DNA of 8,307 bases from an uncultured Clostridia bacterium (GCA_947302065.1 CAMYUO010000055.1:1-8307), one strand, 5' to 3'. Counted from the first letter of the stretch, positions 1 through 6,653 are shown. A program made the numbers and translations. Notes: generated by a model from the letters alone, not told the origin.

Positions 1-617
1 GCAAGAAGATAGGCGTTGACGAGATAGGCGGCACTCCTCATCAGGTGGCTTCACTGTGGCTCGAAAACGCCGGCATCTCTGCCGATGCATCAAAGGGCGA
101 GGTAACGTTCCTTCCGTACTCTGACGGAAACCTTGAATTTGAGGCTCTTGCAAAGGGCGAGATAGATGTTGCGGCTCTGTGGGATCCGCTCGGGTCTATC
201 CACGAAAAAGCAGGCGATGTAAGGATACTGTTCGATCTGGGTACAGACCCGTACTTCAAGGATCGTTTCTGCTGCTTCCTTTACGCATCGACCAAGGTGC
301 TCAACGAAAAGCCCGATGAGATCGCAGCACTGCTCAGAGCTTACCGCAAGGCACAGGAATGGATCTACGAGAATCCCGAGAAGGCAGTAGATATAATCGT
401 TGAAAAGAAATACGCTTCTATCGAGGACAAGGAGCTCGCTGTAAAGCTTGTAAAGAGCTACGGTTATCCGTCGGCAGACAAGCACAACGACAACTGGGAC
501 AGCAGAGTCGAGAGCGATGTAAAGTATTTTGTGGACGGCCTTTCAAAGATAGGCTATCTCAAGAGCGATCCCGCTGATTTTGCTAAGAAGATATATCAGA
601 AGGTCGATGTAAAATAA
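1..617 (+). CDS. ABC transporter substrate-binding protein, NitT/TauT (SsuA/NMT1-like) family, 5'-truncated
   Basis: The reading frame is open from the window's first full codon (position 3) to TAA at 615-617, giving the C-terminal 204 residues of a longer protein. The start, signal peptide and lipobox lie outside. The text is typical of periplasmic-binding-protein-like domains of the NMT1/SsuA type: a KKIGV strand near the start, a GEIDVAALWDP segment (the class's 'G..D....WDP' hinge and ligand region), then helical repeats ending in a lysine-rich tail. The family delivers sulfonates, taurine, nitrate, thiamine precursors or other small ligands to a membrane permease; the ligand cannot be read from this fragment. 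The permease and ATPase genes follow directly. Oddity: an FCCF cysteine pair in the second lobe, unusual for an exported protein. Family call firm; substrate unknown. Confidence 0.85.
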   Translation, partial: KKIGVDEIGGTPHQVASLWLENAGISADASKGEVTFLPYSDGNLEFEALAKGEIDVAALWDPLGSIHEKAGDVRILFDLGTDPYFKDRFCCFLYASTKVLNEKPDEIAALLRAYRKAQEWIYENPEKAVDIIVEKKYASIEDKELAVKLVKSYGYPSADKHNDNWDSRVESDVKYFVDGLSKIGYLKSDPADFAKKIYQKVDVK

Positions 618-626
618 GTGTTATTC

Positions 627-650
627 AGGGGCGGTCCCAAAGCCGCCCTT
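627..650 (+). terminator. Intercistronic GC-rich hairpin after the binding-protein gene (attenuator or partial terminator)
   Basis: GGGCGG (629-634) pairs with CCGCCC (643-648), and the stem extends by a G-T and an A-T pair at the base. Only three T residues follow (649-651), so this is a weak intrinsic terminator at best. A hairpin between a binding-protein gene and its membrane components is a common way to keep the binding protein more abundant, by 3'-end protection or partial termination. That role is inferred. Confidence 0.5.
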
Positions 651-675
651 TGAAATTCGAGTGAGGAGAGATAGT

Positions 676-1758
676 ATGGATAATGCCGCTGCGTTAGAGC
701 TGAACGCTCCGAAAACAGTCGGTGAAAAAGAAAAGCCGAAAGTCAGGTGGGGATACAAGCACAACGGTTATTTTGCACTGAAGCTGCTGCTGACACTGTC
801 AGGCTTTCTTATTGCGATAATAGTCAACATCGCATTTCCGCAGAAGGCTGCGGTCGAATTCAAGACATACACGCTGTCGGTCTTCGGTCTTAACATCGAC
901 CTGACGATAAACGATGCGTATATATTTGTGCTGGTCGTGCTGATGCTTATATACGGCACAGCAGGCATAAGAGCGTTCTTTGTAAAAGCAAGAAGAAAGG
1001 TCTACTGCAAAAATGCAGCCTTTCGTTTTGCGATAGGTGTCGCACTTGCTTTGTGGGACATCGGCGGAACAAAATTGCAGTGGCTCGCACAGCCGTTTTT
1101 CCCCGGTCCTGCACAGGTCATCGAGGCTTACCTTGCAGACGGCGACTATGTGGTACAGAACACGCTGTATTCGCTGAGGCTCTATGCTGCGGGCTTTTCC
1201 TGCGGAGTTATACTCGGCGTGGGCACAGGCATATTGATCGGCTGGTTCCCGAAAGTGTACTACTGGGTGTTCCCTGTGCTCAAAATAACGGGTGTCGTGC
1301 CTGCTGTTGCGTGGATGCCGTTCGCACTGACTCTGCTGCCAAACTCGTTTACGGCAGCTGTGTTCCTTATCGTGATATGTGCGTGGTTCCAGATAGCCTT
1401 TCTGACTGCACAGGGCATACAGTCAACGCCGAAGCAGACCTATGAAGCCGCAAGGATACTCGGAAGCAGTCAGCTCGGGCTTATAATCCACGTTGCGATA
1501 CCGCACGCTATGCCAAGTATCTTTACGGGCATCAGCTCGGCAAATGCAATGGCGTTCACGACGCTCGTGATGAGCGAGATGCTCGGTCAGCCGGGCGGTC
1601 TGGGCTATTACATAAACCAGTCCAAAGTGTGGAGTGCATATTACAAGGTGCTTGCAGCTATCGTTGTAATGGCGGTGCTGTTCTCGCTGATAAATCACTT
1701 TATCGGCATCATCAAAAAACGCACGCTGAGATGGCAGGAGGGAGTTTTGAAAAAATGA
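676..1758 (+). CDS. ABC transporter permease, SsuC/TauC-like (BPD_transp_1), with N-terminal membrane extension
   Basis: I choose ATG 676 over the in-frame GTG at 661 because GAGGAG (663-668) sits at proper distance upstream of 676. The product is 360 residues. The C-terminal part (about 160-345) is a binding-protein-dependent transport permease. Its cytoplasmic EAA loop reads EAARILGSSQ at about 258-267, the site that docks the ATPase, and is followed by the usual IPHAMPSIFTGI segment. Hydrophobic stretches lie near residues 33-53, 81-103, 113-127, 163-190, 194-222, 224-245, 283-302 and 324-345. SsuC/TauC proteins are usually about 250-280 residues, so the first 100 or so residues, with two extra predicted helices separated by a polar loop, are an addition. 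The gene overlaps the ATPase gene by 4 bases. Together they should form the inner-membrane importer for the upstream binding protein. Ligand unknown. Confidence 0.88.
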   Translation: MDNAAALELNAPKTVGEKEKPKVRWGYKHNGYFALKLLLTLSGFLIAIIVNIAFPQKAAVEFKTYTLSVFGLNIDLTINDAYIFVLVVLMLIYGTAGIRAFFVKARRKVYCKNAAFRFAIGVALALWDIGGTKLQWLAQPFFPGPAQVIEAYLADGDYVVQNTLYSLRLYAAGFSCGVILGVGTGILIGWFPKVYYWVFPVLKITGVVPAVAWMPFALTLLPNSFTAAVFLIVICAWFQIAFLTAQGIQSTPKQTYEAARILGSSQLGLIIHVAIPHAMPSIFTGISSANAMAFTTLVMSEMLGQPGGLGYYINQSKVWSAYYKVLAAIVVMAVLFSLINHFIGIIKKRTLRWQEGVLKK

Positions 1759-2534
1759 GCAGCAGTATCTCTATAAACGGCGTCAACAGGGTATACACCG
1801 ATGCCGACGGCGGCAGGGTCGAGGCTCTGCACGATGTTTCGTTGGATATAAAAGCGGGTGAGTTCATCTCTATCATCGGACCCTCGGGCTGCGGAAAGAC
1901 GACGCTGCTGCGTCTTATCGCCGGACTTGATAAACCGCAGTCGGGCGAGCTGTCGATAGATGACAGCAGGATAAAAGACGTTTCGACCGAGCGTGGCTAT
2001 GTTTTTCAGCAGGGCGGGCTTTTCCCATGGCTGACGGTGGAGAACAACATAGCATACGGCTTGAAGGCACGAGGAATATTCAAGAAGGACAAGGCAAAGG
2101 TAAAGGACTATATCTCGATGGTCGGACTGGAAGGCTTTGAAAGATCCTATCCGCATCAGATCTCGGGCGGTATGGCACAGCGAGTCGCTATCGCAAGGGC
2201 GCTTATAAACGATCCGAAGGCACTGCTTCTGGATGAGCCCATGGGTGCACTGGATTCATTCACCAGAGCAGATCTGCAGGACAAGATACTTGAGCTTTGG
2301 AAAAAGCAAGGAACAACTATGATCCTTGTCACCCACGACATCGACGAGGCGATATACCTCAGCGACCGCATCGTGATAATGACACCCCGTCCCGGCAAGA
2401 TAAGCAGCATCGTCAGCGTAGATCTGCCCAGACCCCGCCACAGGGGTGGAACGGAGTTCCTTGCACTGCGAAAGTCGATACTTGAATTCTTTGAGCTGGC
2501 ACAGGCACAGCCTCAGCCGGAGTATATGATTTAA
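1755..2534 (+). CDS. ABC transporter ATPase, SsuB/TauB-like
   Basis: ATG 1755 overlaps the permease stop in an ATGA junction, with AGGAGGGAG (1736-1744) upstream as ribosome binding site. The frame stays open further upstream but only as overlap with the permease. The 259-residue product has every ATPase motif: Walker A GPSGCGKTT (42-50), Q-loop with FQQGGLFPWLTV (84-95), signature SGGMAQR (137-143), Walker B LLLDEP (157-162) and H-loop VTHD (H194). The PWLTVENNIAYGL text and the MTPRPGKI segment near 209-216 are characteristic of the nitrate/sulfonate/taurine importer ATPases. It energises the adjacent permease at the cytoplasmic face. The C-terminus (about 236-259) carries an aromatic-rich helix. 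Function as importer ATPase is firm; substrate is not. Confidence 0.92.
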   Translation: MSSSISINGVNRVYTDADGGRVEALHDVSLDIKAGEFISIIGPSGCGKTTLLRLIAGLDKPQSGELSIDDSRIKDVSTERGYVFQQGGLFPWLTVENNIAYGLKARGIFKKDKAKVKDYISMVGLEGFERSYPHQISGGMAQRVAIARALINDPKALLLDEPMGALDSFTRADLQDKILELWKKQGTTMILVTHDIDEAIYLSDRIVIMTPRPGKISSIVSVDLPRPRHRGGTEFLALRKSILEFFELAQAQPQPEYMI

Positions 2535-2556
2535 ACAGAATTGGAGGTAAAATGAA

Positions 2557-2961
2557 ATGAAGAGAACGATAATTGGGATCGCCGAGGGCGTTGCAGCTCT
2601 TGTGCTCACGATCGGAGCATTCACTTTTTTCAAGGCGTGCGGTGAACACGACGGAAAGTTTATGGCGTGCCACTGGGCACAGAATGCGGTGATACTTGCA
2701 GGCATCGTGCTTACAGCACTTGCACTCGTGCGTATCGTTTTCCCCGACGAGAAGATAAAGACAGGTCTTTCGATAGGCGTTTTTGCACTGTCGGTATCGG
2801 TGATATTCATTCCGGGCACAGTGATAAATCTTTGCATGATGGAAAGCATGGCGTGCCGTTCGACATTCAAGCCGGCAGTCATTGTTGTATCGGCAGTGCT
2901 TGCAGCTATCGCACTTGCTGATGTCATCGCAGGCTTTGTCAAGGCAAAGAAAACACAATGA
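2557..2961 (+). CDS. DUF4418-like four-helix membrane protein
   Basis: ATG 2557 is preceded by GGAGG (2543-2547). Another ATG at 2552 meets a stop after two codons and is not used. The product has 134 residues and four hydrophobic segments (about 5-25, 43-62, 69-91, 106-127), with a basic C-terminus. The motif pair C28...MACHW (37-40) and C93...MAC (98-100) followed by R101 matches my recollection of the DUF4418 family, whose function is not known. The two halves resemble each other: a helix, a loop ending in MAC plus a basic residue, then an AVI-containing helix. By hydropathy both cysteine loops fall on the same side of the membrane, probably outside. The stop overlaps the FtsX start by ATGA, so the protein is probably made with that transporter and may be its partner. 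Metal or thiol binding by the Cys/Met/His residues is an inference only. Confidence 0.72.
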   Translation: MKRTIIGIAEGVAALVLTIGAFTFFKACGEHDGKFMACHWAQNAVILAGIVLTALALVRIVFPDEKIKTGLSIGVFALSVSVIFIPGTVINLCMMESMACRSTFKPAVIVVSAVLAAIALADVIAGFVKAKKTQ

Positions 2962-4160
2962 GCATAAAAAGAGTTCTTTACAAAAGCATCGTCGGAAAGC
3001 CGCTGCGTTCGTTTGCTCTGCTGTTCATATGTATCGTTATGTCGGCGGCAGTTTACGGCGGTGCAGTGATATCGGTGAGCCTTCAAAACGGCATAGACAG
3101 TCTTGAACAGCGGCTCGGTGCTGACATAATAGTTCTGCCCGAAAGTGCCTCCGAAAAAGTCAAGCTTGAAAATATCCTGCTGCAGGGCACTCCGGGATAT
3201 TTCTATATGGATAAGGATATCGCAAACAAGCTCGCAGCTATCAACGGCGTTGATAAGCTTTCTGCACAGTATTTCCTTGTTTCCGCAAATGCCGAGTGCT
3301 GCACGGTGCAGGTGCAGATAATCGGATTTGATGAGGACACCGATTTTTCGGTAAAGCCGTGGCTGCGTGAGGCTTACAGCGGCAAACTCGGAAAAAACGA
3401 GATAGTCGTCGGTTCGGATCTTTCAACAAGAGTCGGGCACAGCCTGACGCTCTACGGTGTTGAATGCAAGGCTGTCGGCAAGCTCGAAACGACAGGCACG
3501 GGACTTGACACGGCGATATATGCCGGATCTGACACTGTCCGTGGGCTGATAAAGGCGGCAGAGTCAAAGGGTATCTCCGTGCTGTCAAAGCAGGATCCCG
3601 CAGATGTCATTTCTTCCGTTTACATAAAGGTAAAGGACGGATATGACATAGACGAGGTAACTGCAAGCATAAACCTCGGCATAGACGGCGTACAGGCAGT
3701 CCGCACAAAATCAATGATAACGGGAACAGCCGATAAGCTGTCCGTCATCTCCGGCAGCGTCAGACTGCTGATAACAGCGGTGTGGCTGCTTTCTGCGGTC
3801 ATAATGCTTATCGTTTTCACGGTGCTTATCAACGAGCGTAAGCGTGAGTTCGCAGTTCTGAGGGCAGTCGGATTCTCACGCCGCAGGCTCGCAGCACAGG
3901 TGCTCCTGGGTTCACTTGTGATATGTTTTGTCGGGGCTGTGCTTGGGATAGGGATCTGTACCGCAGTCGTGTTCCCGTTCAGCAGGCTCATCGAGAGAAA
4001 GGCGGGTCTGCCGCTGCTCACACCCGATGCTTTGACGGCAGCAGGCTATGCGTTTGCGGCACTGGCAGCGGTGACGGTCACAGGACCTCTTGCTTCGGCA
4101 TATTCGGCGTACAGACTGAGCCGTATAGATACGGGAAGGATACTCAGAGAGGGTGACTGA
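2958..4160 (+). CDS. MacB/FtsX-family ABC transporter permease
   Basis: ATG 2958 overlaps the previous stop (ATGA). The ribosome binding site is weak (AAGG at 2941-2944), which fits coupled translation. The 400-residue product has the MacB/LolC layout: an N-terminal helix (about 17-40), a large extracytoplasmic domain (41-265), then three helices (about 268-291, 315-340, 358-384). The cytoplasmic INERKREFAVLRAVGFSRRRL text (291-311) is the FtsX-domain coupling helix. The ectodomain contains a CC pair (114-115) ahead of IIGFDEDTDF and another Cys at 170. Family members move lipoproteins, peptides or antibiotics, or act as mechanotransmitters, and generally do not import. The 400-residue length is normal for a MacB-type permease. 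The ATPase gene follows after 3 bases. Substrate unknown; the family call is strong. Confidence 0.9.
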   Translation: MSIKRVLYKSIVGKPLRSFALLFICIVMSAAVYGGAVISVSLQNGIDSLEQRLGADIIVLPESASEKVKLENILLQGTPGYFYMDKDIANKLAAINGVDKLSAQYFLVSANAECCTVQVQIIGFDEDTDFSVKPWLREAYSGKLGKNEIVVGSDLSTRVGHSLTLYGVECKAVGKLETTGTGLDTAIYAGSDTVRGLIKAAESKGISVLSKQDPADVISSVYIKVKDGYDIDEVTASINLGIDGVQAVRTKSMITGTADKLSVISGSVRLLITAVWLLSAVIMLIVFTVLINERKREFAVLRAVGFSRRRLAAQVLLGSLVICFVGAVLGIGICTAVVFPFSRLIERKAGLPLLTPDALTAAGYAFAALAAVTVTGPLASAYSAYRLSRIDTGRILREGD

Positions 4161-4163
4161 CAG

Positions 4164-4844
4164 ATGATCATAACAGCACGCAATATAAGCAAAAGCTATA
4201 AACGCAAAGGCATATCGGGCGAGGTGCAGGTGCTTTGCAGCACGGATATTGACCTTGAAAGCGGAAAGGTCTGTCTGATAAACGGACGCTCGGGCAGCGG
4301 AAAAAGCACGCTGCTGAATATCCTCTCGGGTTTGCTTTGTGCATCGGGCGGTACGGTTCATTATGACAGTACCGATGTTTACAAGCTCAGCGACACGGAG
4401 CTTTCCTTGCTCCGATGCAGGCAGACAGGCTATATCCCGCAGGTGCAAAGTGCAGTCGGCACACTTACTGTAAGGGAGAACATTCTGCTCCCGTCAGCAG
4501 TCATAGGCAAGGGCAAAGACCGTTTTGCAGCAGATGGGCTGCTTGAACGGTTCGGCTTGACAGAGCTTGCCGATGCCCGTCCCGGATCGCTTTCGGGCGG
4601 TGAGCTTCGCAGACTTTCGATAGCCCGTGCGTTTGTAAATTCACCGCAGGCTATATTTGCCGATGAGCCGACCAACGACCTTGACGATGAAAACTCACGG
4701 CTCGTTTTTGAACAGCTGCGAAAGGCAGCAGACGGCGGTGCGGCAGTAGTGATAGTTTCACATGACCGGCTTGCACAAGAGTATGCCGATGTGGTATACT
4801 GTATGCAGCAGGGAAGTCTTAGCAGAGAGAAGGGTAGGATTTGA
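4164..4844 (+). CDS. ABC transporter ATPase, LolD/MacB-type
   Basis: The 226-residue product starts at ATG 4164, three bases after the FtsX-type permease stop, with AGAGAGGG (4146-4153) upstream. Motifs are Walker A GRSGSGKST (41-49), Q-loop Q93 in YIPQ, signature LSGGELRR (143-150), Walker B AIFADEP (163-169) with catalytic E168, D-loop NDLD and H-loop SHD (H200). The compact size and the ADEPTNDLD text are those of the LolD/MacB/FtsE class, which pairs with FtsX-type permeases. The signature helix reads RRLSIARA instead of the more usual QRVAIARA, a mild divergence. It should power the adjacent permease, possibly with the DUF4418 protein as third component. It is distinct from the SsuB-like ATPase at 1755, which belongs to the importer. 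Confidence 0.92.
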   Translation: MIITARNISKSYKRKGISGEVQVLCSTDIDLESGKVCLINGRSGSGKSTLLNILSGLLCASGGTVHYDSTDVYKLSDTELSLLRCRQTGYIPQVQSAVGTLTVRENILLPSAVIGKGKDRFAADGLLERFGLTELADARPGSLSGGELRRLSIARAFVNSPQAIFADEPTNDLDDENSRLVFEQLRKAADGGAAVVIVSHDRLAQEYADVVYCMQQGSLSREKGRI

Positions 4845-5329
4845 ACATAAGAAAAGCAAAGCTCGCAGATCTTGACGAGATAGCAAGAATAGAAAGCGTC
4901 TGTTTCCCGCCGGAGCAGGCTGCCGGCAGAGAGGCATTCAGAGGGAGACTCACGGATTTTCCCAATCACTTTCTTGTTATGAGCGACGATTACGGAAAGA
5001 TAGTATCATTCATCGACGGCTTTACGACAGACATATCCGACCTTACCGACGAGATGTACGCTGTATCCTCACTGCACGATGAAAACGGCAAATGGCAGAT
5101 GGTGTTCGGACTTTGTACGCTTCCCGATTACCGCCAGAGAGGTTTTGCACAAAGGCTGCTCAAGGAGTTCATAAGAAATGCGAAGTCCGAGGGCAGAAAG
5201 GGCGTTGTGCTCACCTGCAAACAGCAGCTCATCGGTTATTACGAAAAGTTCGGCTTTGTGAACGAGGGCGTAACGAATGCGTCTGTTATCGGCGGGGTCC
5301 GGTGGTATCAGATGCGAAGGATGCTTTAA
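4841..5329 (+). CDS. GNAT-family N-acetyltransferase
   Basis: The start is TTG 4841, overlapping the ATPase stop as TTGA, with AGAAGGG (4828-4834) six bases upstream. The conserved N-terminal strand text NIRKAKLADLDEI begins immediately, so this start is well supported. The 162-residue product is a single GNAT domain. The acetyl-CoA pyrophosphate loop is R98-x-x-G-x-A103 in YRQRGFAQRLL, preceded by the strand FGLCTLPDY, and the C-terminal YYEKFGF (133-139) carries the usual tyrosine and beta-bulge region. The SLHDENGKW insert before motif A recalls the arylalkylamine (AANAT-like) branch. The acceptor substrate is unknown: amine, peptide or small molecule. It is the last gene before the terminator and co-translated with the export-type ABC genes, so it could modify the transported compound, but it could equally be a passenger. 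Confidence 0.87.
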   Translation: MNIRKAKLADLDEIARIESVCFPPEQAAGREAFRGRLTDFPNHFLVMSDDYGKIVSFIDGFTTDISDLTDEMYAVSSLHDENGKWQMVFGLCTLPDYRQRGFAQRLLKEFIRNAKSEGRKGVVLTCKQQLIGYYEKFGFVNEGVTNASVIGGVRWYQMRRML

Positions 5330-5341
5330 AACTGCGGTGTT

Positions 5342-5384
5342 AAAGATCTTGCTTGCAAGAACAAATGCAAGTGAGGTCTTTTTT
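5342..5384 (+). terminator. Rho-independent terminator ending the ABC/GNAT operon
   Basis: The arm at 5342-5356 pairs with 5367-5381 over 15 positions (12 Watson-Crick, 3 G-U) around a 10-base loop, and the 3' side runs into a stretch of T (5379-5384). It begins 12 bases after the acetyltransferase stop. It separates the ABC operon from the regulator gene downstream. Confidence 0.88.
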
Positions 5385-5412
5385 ATCTGCAAGAAAGTTA
5401 ACAATTTTGTCA

Positions 5413-5441
5413 TTGACAGAGCGAAACGTTTGTGATACTAT
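5413..5441 (+). promoter_or_regulatory. Promoter of the LacI-family regulator
   Basis: A perfect -35 TTGACA (5413-5418) is followed, after a 17-base spacer, by -10 TACTAT (5436-5441) with an extended TG (5433-5434). The expected start of transcription is near 5448, giving a leader of about 40 bases before GTG 5489. The spacer contains the 8-base palindrome AAACGTTT (5424-5431), and the -10 is embedded in a TGATA-CTA-TATCA inverted repeat. Both could be repressor contacts. Confidence 0.82.
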
Positions 5442-5445
5442 ATCA
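5433..5445. promoter_or_regulatory. Candidate autoregulatory operator over the regulator's -10
   Basis: The inverted repeat TGATA-CTA-TATCA has the same half-sites as the operator at 6579 (TGATA-ACGT-TATCA), but a 3-base centre without the CpG favoured by LacI-family hinge helices. With the base before it, the left arm reads GTGATA, identical to the arms at 6654 and 6767. It covers the -10, so occupancy would block initiation. The position argues for autoregulation; the altered centre argues for weak or no binding. Confidence 0.4.
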
Positions 5446-5488
5446 TAGTAATCTGATATGAAAACTATGTTGAAAGGAGGCGGCAGCT

Positions 5489-6562
5489 GTGTCACTGAAA
5501 GAAATAGCTCAGATGACGGGGGTTTCCGTATCAACGGTAGGCAGGATACTCAACGATCCCAAGCATAAATGCTCCAGCGAGGATATACGCAGGCGAGTGC
5601 TTGAAGCAGCACGGAAGATAAACTATATCCCCAATGCGAATGCCCGCAATCTCAAATCGGGTGACGGCAGAGGTGACGAGATATACAGCATAAATATACT
5701 GCTCACCAGATTTGCCAACGAGGCTGCCGATCCGTTTTATGACGAGCTGCTGATGCTGCTTGAAAAGGAACTGCGAAACAGCGGCTGCATTATCGCAAAC
5801 GTGTGGCATAACGCTGAGTTTTCCGACGAAAAAGCAAGCAGATCAGATAATCTTACCTCGATAATAGACGGTTTGTATCAGGGCAGCGAGCGAAAGTCTG
5901 ACGGACTTATAATAATCGGAAAGGTCACAAGGCGGGCTTTGAGGGCATTGAAGATCAAGGAAAAGAATATAGTTTCGATAAACCGAAATTCGACGAATTA
6001 TGAGGTCGATGAGGTGCTTTGTGACGGCAGCAGAATAGCCCGTGACGCAGTTGCTTACCTTGCAAGGCTGGGGCACACAAAGATAGGCTATGTCGGTGAC
6101 TGTCACAATGAATCCCGCTTTACCGGCTATCAGGCTGCACTTGCCGATCTGCATCTTGCACCCGATCTTGACTATGTTTTTGATACCACGCCCAATGAAC
6201 AGAATGGGCTTATCGCATATGAGTATTTCAAAAATCTGCCCGATCCGCCGACAGGGATCTACTGTGCAAACGACATACTTGCGATAGGCTTGATAAAAGG
6301 CTTCGGAAAACGCAGACAAAAGCTGTATATGCCCTCGGTGATCTCAAGCGACGACATCGACGCAGGGCAGTATACCCGACCTATGCTGACAACGATCTCA
6401 CTGCCGAAGTCTGATATGGTCAGGTTTGCACTTATGCTGCTGCTTGACAGGATCAAAGGTGGTCATAAGATCGTTTCACGCCTTGAGCTTGAAGGCACGC
6501 TGATAATACGTGAAAGCTGCCGTAATTACAGCGAAATGACCGAACCTGAATACTATATATGA
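5489..6562 (+). CDS. LacI-family transcriptional regulator
   Basis: GTG 5489 lies 8 bases after a strong AAAGGAGG (5473-5480) and begins exactly at the conserved SLKEIAQMTGVS helix-turn-helix text. The 357-residue product is full length. The DNA-binding domain covers residues 1-58, with recognition helix VSVSTVGRILN and hinge IPNANARNLKSG containing the intercalating leucine (L55). A sugar-binding-like effector domain (about 65-340) follows, with the family's S-R-F-T-G-Y (209-214) and CANDILAIG (259-267) segments, so both effector binding and dimerisation look intact. Residue 18 is Gly where most members have Ser (TVSR). Three near-identical palindromes follow directly downstream in front of the sulfur genes, the probable regulon. 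The effector is unknown; most relatives bind sugars, PurR binds purines. The C-terminal tail ends in an acidic, tyrosine-rich stretch. Confidence 0.93.
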   Translation: MSLKEIAQMTGVSVSTVGRILNDPKHKCSSEDIRRRVLEAARKINYIPNANARNLKSGDGRGDEIYSINILLTRFANEAADPFYDELLMLLEKELRNSGCIIANVWHNAEFSDEKASRSDNLTSIIDGLYQGSERKSDGLIIIGKVTRRALRALKIKEKNIVSINRNSTNYEVDEVLCDGSRIARDAVAYLARLGHTKIGYVGDCHNESRFTGYQAALADLHLAPDLDYVFDTTPNEQNGLIAYEYFKNLPDPPTGIYCANDILAIGLIKGFGKRRQKLYMPSVISSDDIDAGQYTRPMLTTISLPKSDMVRFALMLLLDRIKGGHKIVSRLELEGTLIIRESCRNYSEMTEPEYYI

Positions 6563-6578
6563 GATATGATGCTGCGTT

Positions 6579-6592
6579 TGATAACGTTATCA
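6579..6592. promoter_or_regulatory. Operator 1: perfect palindrome for a LacI-type protein
   Basis: TGATAACGTTATCA is a perfect 14-base palindrome with the central CpG typical of LacI-family operators. It starts 17 bases after the regulator's stop codon. It differs from the other two copies at one arm base and one flank base (14 of 16 positions shared). It also fits the degenerate cre consensus TGWNANCGNTNWCA of CcpA, so the binder could be either. Confidence 0.75.
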
Positions 6593-6653
6593 CCAAAGCT
6601 GTGAAAAACCGGCAGTATGTTTGGGAAACAGCAGGAAAAGCCCTGAAAAAGAG

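Noticed and set aside
661..675. GTG 661 as start of the permease
   Set aside because: It would place the GAGGAG ribosome binding site inside the coding region. ATG 676 has correct spacing to that site.
2256..3086. A 276-codon open frame on the minus strand
   Set aside because: It lies opposite the ATPase, DUF4418 and FtsX genes, which have clear family motifs and start signals. Its translation resembles no family I know and it is a mirror of their codon pattern.
3912..4448. A 178-codon minus-strand open frame across the FtsX/ATPase junction
   Set aside because: It is antisense to two well-supported genes and has an arginine/cysteine-rich composition typical of a shadow frame.
6632..6645. 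A CAGG/CCTG mini-hairpin as terminator of the regulator gene
   Set aside because: Only four base pairs and followed by A residues, not T, so it cannot be an intrinsic terminator on the + strand.
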